NCBI GenBank assembly: GCA_913061475.1
Contig: CAJXUN010000015.1
Location: 21,167 to 85,166 of the forward strand
Direction of reading: 5' to 3'
DNA length: 64,000 nucleotides
DNA from: an uncultured Colwellia sp.
Lineage (GTDB): Bacteria > Pseudomonadota > Gammaproteobacteria > Enterobacterales > Alteromonadaceae
The translations under genes and the position numbers were made by a program. The notes under the pieces are model-generated. The model saw only the letters and a list, made by a program, of their open reading frames with translations. It was not told the origin of the DNA and searched no databases. Positions within the stretch are counted from its first letter, which is position 1; each line of letters begins with the position of its first letter. Positions 37,038-47,033 of this stretch are shown here, one piece after another.

Positions 37038-39410
37038 ATGCCTGAAAGCCATGTTAATAAACTTGCCAAATTAGATGCTAGTCTTCAATTATTAAATGAA
37101 GAGCGACTTGCATTGCTCAATGAACGCCAAGCGTTAATCACACAACACGAAGCTGAATTAGCTCAAAATTTTAACCTACACGCCTCTCCTGAAGCTAAAA
37201 TTGACCTTTTTCTTTCCTATTTTAAAGGTCGTAATGATGTTTACCCATTTAGATGGGAATCTAAAAATGGTCGCAGTGGTTATTCTCCCGCTTGTTGGAA
37301 TGAATGGCAGCCAAAAATTTGTAATAAACCGAAAATAAGTTGCACAGAATGTAAAAATCAGAATTTTAAAGCTCCGGATCATCAAGCTATTTATGGACAC
37401 TTAAAAGGTATTCAAACCGTAGGGATTTACCCATTATTAAATGACAATTCAACCTATATTCTTGCTGCAGATTTCGACAAAGACGATTGGTTTAAAGCGG
37501 TAACTGCATTTGCGCTTACTTGTGAATCATTAGATGTTCCTTATTTATTAGAACGTTCAAGAAGTGGCAACGGTGGTCATGTGTGGATCTTCTTCTCACA
37601 AACTGTAACTGCTAGCGATGCTCGTCGATTAGGTAATGGTTTACTGCGTAAAACAATGGAACGCTATCCGTTACTATCATTTGATTGCTTCGATAGATTA
37701 TTTCCTAATCAAGATATTATGCCGGTGGGGGGCTTTGGTAACCTGATTGCTTTACCATTACAGTTAGAGCCAAGAAAATATAACAATAGTGTTTTCATAA
37801 ATAATGAAGGCGTTCCATATAAAGATCAGTGGTCAATATTAGCAGCTACTGAAAAAGTGACTAAACTGCAGCTTCAATCAACCCTGAACCAGCTAAATGC
37901 TTATATTGAAATAGCGCCAGAAGACATTGAAAATAATGAGCCATGGAAGAAACTTAACGTTAATGAGAACATTAAGATCAACGATTGCCCTTCGATGCTC
38001 ACATTAACGCTAGCTGATCAGTTATATGTTCCAATCTCTAATTTACCCGGAAAACTGACCTCTAAGTTAAAACATTGTGCAGTATTTTCTAATCCAGAGT
38101 TCTACAAACGACAAGCCTTACGCTTATCAACGATTGGTACAAGTCGATATATTTGTTCTGCACATATAGAAAATGGTTATTTAATCTTACCTAGAGGTTG
38201 TTTAGCCGAAGTTACTCGCATCATATCAAGCCAAAAAATAGAGATTGAATACACCGATAAACGATTTGAAGGTAGCCAACTAGAAAAAATCAAGTTCACT
38301 GGTAAACTTAAAAGCCAGCAGAAAAAAGCTATTGACGCTTTATTCGCACAAACCAATGGTGTTTTTGTTGCATCGACGGGGTTTGGTAAAACCGTTACAG
38401 GATTAGCTCTTATCGCAAAAAGGAAGGTGAATACCTTAATTTTGGTTCATAATCGCCAATTAGCGGAACAATGGCTTGAACGGATAAAAGTATTCCTAGC
38501 GAACGTGGAAGTAGGTTCATTATTAGGTGGTAAAGATAAGCTGACCTATGAAGTTGATGTAGCTACTTATCAAAGCCTAGTTAGCCGTAATGGAATAGAC
38601 ATTAAACCTGCCATTGAAAGATATGGGCAAATATTAATAGATGAATGCCACCACTTGCCTGCATCAAACTATGAGTGTTTGATAAAATCAGTAAATGCTA
38701 AATATATCCACGGATTTACAGCTACACCTAAACGCCAAGATGGTTTAGAAAAATTAATGCACTTCCAAATAGGCTCTGTTGTTTATAAGGCAGCAAGCTC
38801 CACCAGTAGCTTTGAACAGAATGTGAAGGTGGTGAAGACTAATACTAATTTCCCTTCAGAATGGTTAATTCCTGAGACTAAACCACATATATCTCAAGTT
38901 TATAAACACTTAGTTTGTGATCAAGCTAGAAATGAAATGATTGTTAACAGTATCAAGCAGTCCGTAAACCATGACAGATCTGTCATGGTACTTACCGAAA
39001 GAAAAGAGCATATTGAATTACTTGCTAAATTGATGGCTGATAAGGGAATAAAGGTTGTTGAACTGCATGGCGGTATTTCAACAAAGCAAAGACAAGAACG
39101 AATAACTTTCTTATCCAGTAAACCAAGCAATGATGAAGCTGTTGTTATCTTAGCTACAGGAAAATACGTCGGTGAAGGTTTTGATTTACCACGTTTAGAT
39201 ACTTTATTTATAACACTACCGATAGCTTGGAAAGGCATTTTAGCGCAATACGCTGGACGAATTCAGCGAGAATGGAGTAGTAAAACTGTTATTCAAGTTT
39301 ACGACTTTATTGATGACTTCCCAACATTACAGCGTATGTGGAAGAAACGAGAAAAAGGTTATAAAGCGCTAGGATATAAATTTAATGAACAGAAAAATTT
39401 AGATTTTTGA
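37038..39410 (+). CDS. TOTE-type primase-helicase (AEP primase fused to SF2 helicase), probable defence protein (module C)
   Basis: 790 residues. A short N-terminal coiled coil (about 5-40) is followed by an archaeo-eukaryotic primase domain of the TOTE conflict-system type (about 50-300). That domain has a Cys cluster (CNKPKISCTEC), the metal pair in LAADFDKDDW, SGNGGHVWIFF, and DRLFPNQDIMPVGGFGNLIALPLQ. The SF2 helicase (about 425-790) has Walker A STGFGKTVTG, DECHH, FTATPKR and QYAGRIQR. Such proteins are predicted from comparative genomics to act against invading nucleic acids. The neighbouring ParDE pair supports an accessory defence or stabilisation cassette. No separate nuclease gene is seen. 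Confidence 0.88.
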   Translation: MPESHVNKLAKLDASLQLLNEERLALLNERQALITQHEAELAQNFNLHASPEAKIDLFLSYFKGRNDVYPFRWESKNGRSGYSPACWNEWQPKICNKPKISCTECKNQNFKAPDHQAIYGHLKGIQTVGIYPLLNDNSTYILAADFDKDDWFKAVTAFALTCESLDVPYLLERSRSGNGGHVWIFFSQTVTASDARRLGNGLLRKTMERYPLLSFDCFDRLFPNQDIMPVGGFGNLIALPLQLEPRKYNNSVFINNEGVPYKDQWSILAATEKVTKLQLQSTLNQLNAYIEIAPEDIENNEPWKKLNVNENIKINDCPSMLTLTLADQLYVPISNLPGKLTSKLKHCAVFSNPEFYKRQALRLSTIGTSRYICSAHIENGYLILPRGCLAEVTRIISSQKIEIEYTDKRFEGSQLEKIKFTGKLKSQQKKAIDALFAQTNGVFVASTGFGKTVTGLALIAKRKVNTLILVHNRQLAEQWLERIKVFLANVEVGSLLGGKDKLTYEVDVATYQSLVSRNGIDIKPAIERYGQILIDECHHLPASNYECLIKSVNAKYIHGFTATPKRQDGLEKLMHFQIGSVVYKAASSTSSFEQNVKVVKTNTNFPSEWLIPETKPHISQVYKHLVCDQARNEMIVNSIKQSVNHDRSVMVLTERKEHIELLAKLMADKGIKVVELHGGISTKQRQERITFLSSKPSNDEAVVILATGKYVGEGFDLPRLDTLFITLPIAWKGILAQYAGRIQREWSSKTVIQVYDFIDDFPTLQRMWKKREKGYKALGYKFNEQKNLDF

Positions 39411-39495
39411 TTTTATATTGAACATTATTCTTCAATGCATGCAAAAAAACATAATTTCATTTTAATTCAATAGGTTAGGTTGCACGCTGATTTCT

Positions 39496-39586
39496 AGGGG
39501 TATAAAGTGGGGTATCACTACTAATACCCATATAACTAAGCCAATAAAAACAAGTAGATATCTATCGGAATCGGCGGCATGATGTA
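39496..39586 (+). repeat. groEL-tail repeat R3
   Basis: 91 bp. AGGGGTATAAAGTGGGG start, GGGTAT...ATACCC inverted pair, the palindrome TAGATATCTA, then ATCGGCGGCATGATGTA, one change from groEL. Right boundary of module C. Confidence 0.9.
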
Positions 39587-39612
39587 ATTTTACTGGTCTA
39601 AACGTCTATTGC

Positions 39613-39666
39613 GGCGTTGTTATTTCGCTCACGTACCAACAAAACGTACGCTACGCTTATAACGCC
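39613..39666. repeat. imperfect palindrome, copy 1
   Basis: GGCGTTGTTAT at the left pairs with ATAACGCC at the right, with CGTAC and CGTACG inside. A related structure lies at 47149-47204. Both are between a groEL-tail repeat and its terminator. Confidence 0.6.
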
Positions 39667-39725
39667 TAGAACTAAACGTTTTATTCTGCGTAAAGCATAA
39701 CGCTTATTTACCCACGTAAAAATTG

Positions 39726-39757
39726 AAAAGCCCGAATAGTAATATTCGGGCTTTTTT
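39726..39757 (+). terminator. copy of the groEL terminator after R3
   Basis: AAAGCCCGAATAGTAATATT then CGGGCTTTTTTT, differing from the groEL terminator by one base in the compared stem-loop. The preceding module ends with no gene needing it, so it looks like a duplicated flank. Confidence 0.85.
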
Positions 39758-40001
39758 TGTTGCTTTCAATTTAAAGTTCTAGCATGGCCATTCACTCAAA
39801 CGACCATACTTATTGTCAAAAATAACGACTAGATAAACACCTTTAAAGTGTCGAAATTTCAATGTTTTTTCTGAATTTACCTTGGTAATCAGCGCCAATT
39901 GAATCAAAGGCTTATCGATAATCAATAGCATTTAAAAAGCAAAAATAGAAATCAGCTGATTTTATTGTACTATCCTTAGTGTTATCACAAAAGGGGGTGT
40001 A

Positions 40002-43000
40002 ATGAATAGCCGTATCTCTATTATTTCTTCATTTTTTATTTTCTTTTATTTTTTTGTTGTTGAGCTTACTTCTGCACAACTTTTTGAGTATGGAGCGCCA
40101 TTTTTTGTAACTGTTGGAAACGAAGATGTTTTGCCGGAAGGGATCATTACTGCACTGGCAACTGATCACGAAGGATTTTTATGGGTAGGTACTCAATCAG
40201 GATTAGTTAAATATGATGGCTATTCATTTAAAAAATTTAATCACCAACCGAAAAACACAAACTCATTAATAGGGAACTATGTAAAAACCCTTTACGTATC
40301 TAAAAGTGGAAAACTATGGATAGGTACAATGAATAATGGTTTATCTGTGTATGATCCTCAAAAAAATATATTCACTAACTACCAACATGATCCAAAAAAT
40401 AGAGATAGTATCGCAAATAATCGCATTGAAGCTATTGTCGAGGATGAGCTAGGTGGCATTTGGATTGGCACCAATAACGGACTAGATCTTTTGCCCCTAA
40501 ATAAAGACAAGTTTGTGCATTTTAAATATCAAGAGAATAACAAATCCGGAATAAATGATAACCATATTCGTTCGTTAGCAATTGCTCAAAGCGGCGATTT
40601 GTGGATTGGAAGTTGGAACGGACTAAATAGGTTAACACCTCATAATCATGCTATTGAAAGCATTCACACCCAACCTGATGGTAAAAGTTCTTTTTATAAG
40701 CAAAATATTACCTCGTTAACTATTGATCAAAAAGGCGTCCTTTGGGTAGGGACAAGAAAAAATGGCTATGCCAAAATTGTCGGGGAAAATCAGCTCGAAA
40801 GATTTAGTTTTAATCGTGTTCAATATAAAGATAATGATGAACCATGGGTATTTTCTATCGTTCAAATTAGCGATGAAGAAGTTTGGATTGGTACTTATGG
40901 CCAAGGTGTATATGTTGTTGACATAGAAGCTGGCGAGATCTCCGAGCAACACAAAAATAAAGAAAACTCCAGTGATAGTCTAAGTATGGACAATATTGGC
41001 GCAATGTTTGTTGATAAATCTAATTTGATTTGGGTTGGTACTTGGGGAGCGGGTTTAAATTATTACCACCCACATAATTCAACGTTTCGCACTTTACGAA
41101 AAAAAATGCCATCAACTAATAAAGGAACCTCACCAAGTGTATTATCTGCAATAGAAAGCAATAATGGTCAAATATGGCAGGGGACTGACGCAAATGGTAT
41201 TAATATCATTGAATTAAGCGACAATCCTCTGTCAAAGGTAAATGCTAACAATAGCGAAATAGCGTTACTGAAAAACGATTCTATTAAGGCTATGCATCAA
41301 CCGGACAATAACACGGTATTGATAGGTACAATGGCAAATGGCCTTTATCAATACCGTATAAAAGAAAATAGTCTGACTGCGATCAGCATTGATGATGGGG
41401 TTGATGGACTACAAATATTGGCTATATCATCTGATATTAAAGGAAGAATTTGGGTAGGTACAAGTAGAGGCTTATATTATCGTAGTGTTAATAAAAAAAG
41501 TTTTACTAAATTATCAACCTTAGATGAACCTTTGGTTACTTTTAGTGATGCTATAAAACTAATCGTTCATCAAGCGAATGGAACAACATGGATCGCGTCG
41601 CTATCTAAGCTATATTATATTCCACCTGATGGAACTGCATTGGTTAATGTATCGCAGGAAAATAGTGGCATTATTAGCACTGAGGTGCTCGGCTTTCTTG
41701 TTACTAAAAATGATTCGTTATGGATTGGAACTAATCGTGGGCTAAATCGTCTCATTAGCTCAAACTTAAATGAATTCCCTACCTTTGAACTTATAGATAA
41801 AAAACTAAAGCAGCCGCAAGATACTCCATTACAATTTGGCAATATGCTGGAGGATTCACTTGGTCGAATATGGAATTCCGCTGCAATGCTTGATCCCAAT
41901 GATTGGTCGATATACTTTTTTGATCATTTTGATAGCCCAAATGTCGGCGGTATCTGGCTAGATTCAAGTCTTTTGATGAAAGACGGTACAATGATGTTTG
42001 GAGGGACTATGGGGGGATTATTGATAAAACCGGAAAATTTTCGAGTTCAGCTTTATCAGCCGCCACTTGTGGCAACTGAAATCAAAATTGATGAAAATAA
42101 AACTTACCTTGCAAATGCAAAAGACATCTATCTACTCCCGACATCCAAGAGTATTGCTATTGAATTTTCAGCATTGGACTTTTCATCTTCATCCAAACTT
42201 CGCTATGCCTATAAGCTGGATGGGTTTGATGAAAACTGGATAGAAACCGATAATACACATCGGGTTGCTAAATACACAAATTTAAACCCTGGTAAGTATT
42301 ACCTACAAATAAAAAGTGCAGATAAAATGGGAGCTTGGCAGAGTAACTTTTTATCTTTAAATATTCATGTCGCCCCATCTTGGTACGAAACCTGGTGGGC
42401 AAGATTGATATTATTTTTGCTAATTATCCTTGTGTTGGTCATTTTGTATAAAATACGTGTAAGGCGCTTTGAGAAACGGCAAGATCAACTTAAATTGCAA
42501 GTTGAAGAAAGAACGTTGGACTTAAAAACAAAAAGTGAAGAAGTTACTCGATCATACAATTTGTTAATGGAAACTAAAAATAAGCTAGTGGAAACTGAGA
42601 AACAAGCCGTTTTAGGTCGATTGGTGGCAGGGGTTGCTCACGAATTAAATACTCCAATAGGCTCTGGTATCACTGCTGCTAGCCTTATTACTTTAGATAT
42701 TGAAGTGATAAAATCGTTAAGTGAAAAAGGGAAGTTGACCCAACGAGTATTTAAAGAGCGAATTGAACGTTTATGCCAATGCAATACGATTGTTTCAAAT
42801 AGTTATGAGAGAGCAGCGACACTGATCGATAGTTTTAAGATGGTGTCAGTTGCATCTGAGGCAGAAAATCTTCAAACATTTCGATTAGATAAATATATGG
42901 GCCAAGTTCAGGAAGCAATCACACCAGTAGCCGTCAAGGCTGGACATAAAATAACATTTAATATCCAGTCAGATATCATGATTCATTCGGTGCAAAAATC

Positions 43001-43334
43001 ATATCAGTATATTGTTGAACAGTTAGTTAACAACGCCATAGTACACGGTTTTTCGAGTCCAAAGATGCAAGGTGAAATAAATGTTTGCCTGCAAAAGCAA
43101 AACGATAGTGTTGTTTTATGCATCAGAGATAACGGCAAAGGGATTGAGAGTGCTAATCAAAAACAAATCTTTGATCCTTTTTTCACCACCAATAGAAAAA
43201 ATGGCAGTGTTGGTTTAGGACTTCATATTATTCACAATATTGTTACCCAGCAACTTGGTGGCGATATAAATATTATAGATTCTAACCACCAAGGTGTGGA
43301 ATTTGTAATAAAAATACCAATTAGCGACAGTTAG
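40002..43334 (+). CDS. beta-propeller (two-component regulator propeller) histidine kinase, orphan (module D)
   Basis: 1110 residues. Signal peptide (about 1-25); about twelve propeller blades with the recurring phrase xLWIGTxxGL (residues about 45-680); a Y_Y_Y domain (about 690-785); one transmembrane segment (ARLILFLLIILVLVILYKI, about 800); coiled coil; HisKA with GVAHELNTPIGSG; HATPase with VEQLVNNAIVHGF, RDNGKGIES and GSVGLGLHII. There is no receiver or DNA-binding domain and no response regulator nearby. In Bacteroidota such sensors detect carbohydrates; the ligand here is unknown. Sole cargo of its module, visibly AT-rich. Confidence 0.9.
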   Translation: MNSRISIISSFFIFFYFFVVELTSAQLFEYGAPFFVTVGNEDVLPEGIITALATDHEGFLWVGTQSGLVKYDGYSFKKFNHQPKNTNSLIGNYVKTLYVSKSGKLWIGTMNNGLSVYDPQKNIFTNYQHDPKNRDSIANNRIEAIVEDELGGIWIGTNNGLDLLPLNKDKFVHFKYQENNKSGINDNHIRSLAIAQSGDLWIGSWNGLNRLTPHNHAIESIHTQPDGKSSFYKQNITSLTIDQKGVLWVGTRKNGYAKIVGENQLERFSFNRVQYKDNDEPWVFSIVQISDEEVWIGTYGQGVYVVDIEAGEISEQHKNKENSSDSLSMDNIGAMFVDKSNLIWVGTWGAGLNYYHPHNSTFRTLRKKMPSTNKGTSPSVLSAIESNNGQIWQGTDANGINIIELSDNPLSKVNANNSEIALLKNDSIKAMHQPDNNTVLIGTMANGLYQYRIKENSLTAISIDDGVDGLQILAISSDIKGRIWVGTSRGLYYRSVNKKSFTKLSTLDEPLVTFSDAIKLIVHQANGTTWIASLSKLYYIPPDGTALVNVSQENSGIISTEVLGFLVTKNDSLWIGTNRGLNRLISSNLNEFPTFELIDKKLKQPQDTPLQFGNMLEDSLGRIWNSAAMLDPNDWSIYFFDHFDSPNVGGIWLDSSLLMKDGTMMFGGTMGGLLIKPENFRVQLYQPPLVATEIKIDENKTYLANAKDIYLLPTSKSIAIEFSALDFSSSSKLRYAYKLDGFDENWIETDNTHRVAKYTNLNPGKYYLQIKSADKMGAWQSNFLSLNIHVAPSWYETWWARLILFLLIILVLVILYKIRVRRFEKRQDQLKLQVEERTLDLKTKSEEVTRSYNLLMETKNKLVETEKQAVLGRLVAGVAHELNTPIGSGITAASLITLDIEVIKSLSEKGKLTQRVFKERIERLCQCNTIVSNSYERAATLIDSFKMVSVASEAENLQTFRLDKYMGQVQEAITPVAVKAGHKITFNIQSDIMIHSVQKSYQYIVEQLVNNAIVHGFSSPKMQGEINVCLQKQNDSVVLCIRDNGKGIESANQKQIFDPFFTTNRKNGSVGLGLHIIHNIVTQQLGGDINIIDSNHQGVEFVIKIPISDS

Positions 43335-43440
43335 TAGCAAGCTTATTATAGATTTTTTTCTCAGAATGATAAAACATTATGAAATTTTGGGGAAATAATC
43401 TTATTTCAATTCAATAGGTTAACTTATAGGCTAGGTTTGT

Positions 43441-43530
43441 AGGGGTATAAAGTGGGGTGTCGTTACTATTGCCCATGTAACTAATCCAGTAAAAACAATT
43501 AGATAGTTGTAGCATGGGCGGCAGGATGTA
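43441..43530 (+). repeat. groEL-tail repeat R4
   Basis: 90 bp. AGGGGTATAAAGTGGGG start; GGGTGT and TTGCCC can still pair mostly through G-U. Tail ATGGGCGGCAGGATGTAG carries one change from groEL and keeps the TAG. Right boundary of module D. Confidence 0.9.
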
Positions 43531-43574
43531 GTAGAATTTATACTCTATAAATTGCAGCTTTAACCATTAAAACG

Positions 43575-43606
43575 AAAGTCCGAATAGTAATATTCGGGCT
43601 TTTTTA
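43575..43606 (+). terminator. copy of the groEL terminator after R4
   Basis: AAAGTCCGAATAGTAATATT then CGGGCTTTTTT. One base in the left stem arm is changed compared with the copy after R3, giving a G-U pair. Confidence 0.85.
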
Positions 43607-43909
43607 GTTGGTATCAATATGCGTAACATTTTGCCTGTCTTAATTGTGTGTATTCCTAGAGTTAGTTTATCGCTGCTGTTCAATTGAATTCAGAGCCTAA
43701 AGCCGTCATTGCACTTAACGTAGCTTAAAATAGCGAACATCTTGTCAGCAAGTGGTTAACAACGAATGGTAAAATTTACTGCTATTGTTTAAACCTTTGT
43801 TAATTTACGGGCATCTAAATCCAGTATTCAATGAAAATTAGCTTATTATCAATAATTAACATAATAGGCTTTTAATAATACTACTAAAATTTAATATCAG
43901 GACAGTGCC
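43607..43909. other. non-coding gap before the module E genes
   Basis: About 300 bp of AT-rich DNA with no open frame of note and no repeat that I recognise. The promoter for the hydrolase pair should lie here; a CAGGACAG purine patch precedes the ATG at 43910. Confidence 0.4.
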
Positions 43910-45649
43910 ATGATTAACCGCCTTTCATACCTATTTTCTATCTTTTTGGTGATCATAGCTTCATTTCCTGTTTTTGCTTCCGATATTCTAGACCGTGTTA
44001 AAGCCAGTTATATAGCACCTTATTATGCAGATACTGGACTGTCTGATCCGGCAGAAAATGGCAAATATAAATTCAACATGATTCGCTATGGCAAAAAACC
44101 ATTCTTATTTTACTTGAATGAGCCTGATATAGTTGCGCCAACAGTAAATTTACCTAACTTCCTTGGAGATTATTCACGAAAAAAAGGGTATAAGTCTGAT
44201 GCATATCACCAGTTTAACAATCGAAATTTAGAGTTAGAGGCTAAGGTTTGGCTGCCAATAAATGACCAACCATTGCCTCTCGTAATAATAACTCATGGTA
44301 ACTCTGCCCCCGGCTTTGATTACCTTGGTGAGCTACTAGCCAGCCGCGGGCATGTTGTGGTTCAAGTAAATCAAACATACTTGAATGGCTTATGGGGTGA
44401 AAATGGTGCCCGTGCATGGATTTTGCTAGAGCACCTTAAACAACTAAAAAAGTGGAATAAAAAGGTAGGCCATACCTTTTACAATACGTTGGACTTTGAC
44501 CGCATCGCACTTATTGGAATGTCACGAGGTGGGGAGGCAGTGGCTTTGGCAGCCGCTTTCAATCAATGGGAAACTATACCTGTAAGTAATGAGTTAACAG
44601 AGTTTGATTTCAACATTAAATCTGTTATTGCATTAGCCCCTATGGATGGGCAATATCACCACGTTAATGGTCCAAATGAACTTAGGAATGTGAACTATCT
44701 TGTTTTGCAAGGTGGCCATGATGCAGACGTTTATCAATTTCTTGGTAGCCAGCAATGGCATCGAACTTATTTTGATGATGGAGAAAACTATTTTAAGCAG
44801 TTGATTTATATATATCGTGCTAACCATATAAACTTTAACCAAGATATGTCTGATGATTATCGCTGGGGAAGTGAAAAGGACTTTTATTCTAAGTTGTTGA
44901 AACCAAAAGAGCAGGAGAGTTTGACCAAATTCTATGTTTCAGCTTTTTTAGAAGTAACATTAGCAAATAAAAAGCAGTATTTAGAGCTGTTAAAAAACCC
45001 AGTTGCTCGTGAGTTTAGCCTTCCTAATGATATCTATGTAAGTCGATATCTGTCTTCTGATTATACAATTATAGAAGATTTTGAAAGTGCCAAAAATAAC
45101 AAAGTGTTCGTAAAAACTATAACAAAAAAAACGTTAATGGAAGCAACTACTAACATAACGTTCGAAAAATTACGCAATGGAACCAACACGTCAAATAATG
45201 TTTTAAAAGTTGAGCTTAGCAAAGGAATCGAGTCACGTATTTCGATTAAGCTTTTAAAGCATCAATTACTTCACAATAATCGTAGCGGAAAATTGAATGT
45301 AATTTTTTCAATCGCTCTTGCCAGTTCAAACATATTAGCAGACAGTAAAAAATATAATTTACTTGCCGATGCCAGCATAGAAATGTGGGATAAGTCAGCT
45401 CTTTTATTTAAAGGAAATTTAAGTACAGTAGGTACAATAGCACCTCAATTAATTTCTGATTTCTCTGAACTTGAGAAAGGAGGTGTTATATACGCGCCAA
45501 CTGAACCTGTGTTACAAACATTCACATTTCCTATCCAATTTAGTACTGCAACTCATACATATAACGAATTGGAGTTAGTGTTTGTTTTCAACCCTAAGCA
45601 AGCAAAAACTATTATATTGGATGATATCGGGATCACGAACCAAAGTTAA
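43910..45649 (+). CDS. exported alpha/beta hydrolase (module E)
   Basis: 579 residues. Signal peptide ends near PVFAS. The alpha/beta-hydrolase fold has an oxyanion region at ITHGNSAPGFDYLGELLASRGH and a nucleophile elbow IGMSRGGEAVALAA (Ser about 206). The layout resembles dienelactone-hydrolase or PAF-acetylhydrolase relatives. The acid is probably in GGHDADV and the His in RANHINFN. A strand-rich C-terminal domain of about 200 residues follows. The next gene, 61 bp on, is another hydrolase; both are exported, suggesting joint breakdown or modification of an envelope or external ester or amide. Confidence 0.85.
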   Translation: MINRLSYLFSIFLVIIASFPVFASDILDRVKASYIAPYYADTGLSDPAENGKYKFNMIRYGKKPFLFYLNEPDIVAPTVNLPNFLGDYSRKKGYKSDAYHQFNNRNLELEAKVWLPINDQPLPLVIITHGNSAPGFDYLGELLASRGHVVVQVNQTYLNGLWGENGARAWILLEHLKQLKKWNKKVGHTFYNTLDFDRIALIGMSRGGEAVALAAAFNQWETIPVSNELTEFDFNIKSVIALAPMDGQYHHVNGPNELRNVNYLVLQGGHDADVYQFLGSQQWHRTYFDDGENYFKQLIYIYRANHINFNQDMSDDYRWGSEKDFYSKLLKPKEQESLTKFYVSAFLEVTLANKKQYLELLKNPVAREFSLPNDIYVSRYLSSDYTIIEDFESAKNNKVFVKTITKKTLMEATTNITFEKLRNGTNTSNNVLKVELSKGIESRISIKLLKHQLLHNNRSGKLNVIFSIALASSNILADSKKYNLLADASIEMWDKSALLFKGNLSTVGTIAPQLISDFSELEKGGVIYAPTEPVLQTFTFPIQFSTATHTYNELELVFVFNPKQAKTIILDDIGITNQS

Positions 45650-45710
45650 AGCAATGTATATATGAACGAAATATAGCAATACCTTTAAATAAGATAAGTG
45701 AAATAAATTT

Positions 45711-46823
45711 ATGTTATCAATAAGAATTAATACCGTCGTTATTATTGCACTTGCTGCTTTGCAAAGTGGCTGCAATCTTCAGACAACAGATTTGAGTCAA
45801 TCACTATCCAAACAACTTAAAACAAACGCTGAAGAGCATGGCATTCCAGCGCAAGCATTAATGATAAAGTATAATCAAAAGTTACTGTATAGTCAGGTTC
45901 ACGGTGTTAGTGACACCCAAACTGAAAAACCTGTAAGTAAGCAAGACGTTTTTCCTGTTTATTCACTAAGCAAGCTCTTCGCCAGTACACTAGTAATGCA
46001 ACTCGTAGAAGCTGGAGAGTTAAATTTATCCGATCCCATCTCTAAATTTGTCCTCAATCTACCAAACGCATGGGCTAACATTCGAATTGAGCAATTAGTC
46101 AATCATACCTCTGGGCTGCCTGAGTATTTTGAATGCATATCCTTTGAGTGCAAATTTCCAGCTTCGATTGATTTAGCCTACGAGCAATTAAAAGAGGCGC
46201 CGCTGTTATTTGAGCCGGATACACAAATACGCTATAGCCAGACCAATTATTTATTGATTCAGTCTGCTTTAGAGAATATAACAAAAAAACCATATCGCGA
46301 TTTAATAAATAATCGAATATTTAAGCCGATTAAAATGGAGAATACATGGCTAGGGTTCAAAGATGTTCCTAAGTCGAGACTGGTAACCGCTTACCTTGCT
46401 AACAGTGGAGATACTCTAAAGGAGAATAAAATTAGTTTTCCTGATTATGCGGTATCACATGCAGATGCTTATTCATCATTAAGTGATTTGGCTACCTTTC
46501 TTTCTGCAATGGCCAATGGACGCTTAGTTTCGAAACCGTTATTGCTCGATTTTTGGCAGCCCTATCAATTATCCAATGGTGACACCAGCTATTTCGCAAC
46601 AGGCTGGGACTATGAAAAAACGGGATTATGGCGAGAATTAGGACACGATGGTGGTGGCCTTGTTAGAGTCAGATTGCTTTTTCAAAAAAACTTAGATAAC
46701 CACTTTGTCATTGTATACTTAACAAACGGCAATGAAGATGGCGAATGGTCTAGTTCATTGGTTGATTCTATGCAGTACTTTATAATGCCAGATTTAATTT
46801 CTCGCATGGCTACACTTATTTGA
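45711..46823 (+). CDS. lipoprotein serine hydrolase, beta-lactamase/class C-type family (module E)
   Basis: 370 residues with a lipobox (LQSGC, Cys21). The catalytic SxxK is in YSLSKLFAST. The second motif is YSQ (in RYSQTNYLL) instead of the usual YSN. The third is GHDGGG, the HxG-type variant. Such proteins are usually esterases or D-aminopeptidases, not antibiotic-degrading enzymes, so a resistance role should not be assumed. Pairs with the upstream hydrolase and is the last gene before repeat R5. Confidence 0.85.
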   Translation: MLSIRINTVVIIALAALQSGCNLQTTDLSQSLSKQLKTNAEEHGIPAQALMIKYNQKLLYSQVHGVSDTQTEKPVSKQDVFPVYSLSKLFASTLVMQLVEAGELNLSDPISKFVLNLPNAWANIRIEQLVNHTSGLPEYFECISFECKFPASIDLAYEQLKEAPLLFEPDTQIRYSQTNYLLIQSALENITKKPYRDLINNRIFKPIKMENTWLGFKDVPKSRLVTAYLANSGDTLKENKISFPDYAVSHADAYSSLSDLATFLSAMANGRLVSKPLLLDFWQPYQLSNGDTSYFATGWDYEKTGLWRELGHDGGGLVRVRLLFQKNLDNHFVIVYLTNGNEDGEWSSSLVDSMQYFIMPDLISRMATLI

Positions 46824-47033
46824 AAGTGCTTATCTAGTGGTTTGGAAGATCCTATTGAACAGTCAAAATGAGCCTAAAAGCTACAGTGATTGGTAGTCGG
46901 GATATGAGTGATTAGTTTTGTTGAATGTGTGTTAATACCGATTGTGCTTTCGAAAGTGATGAAACGTTATGATATTTCAGATAAGAATTAATTCCATTAA
47001 ATTTCAAATGGTTAACTGTGATTCTTGATCCCT

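Noticed and set aside
39613..39666. Integron attC site
   Set aside because: The palindrome superficially resembles attC, but I find no clear pair of RYYYAAC and GTTRRRY core sites at its ends, and the module boundaries follow the groEL-tail repeat instead.
45711..46823. Antibiotic-resistance beta-lactamase
   Set aside because: The class C-like motifs are shared with many esterases and peptidases; the YSQ variant and lipoprotein anchor do not support a resistance enzyme.
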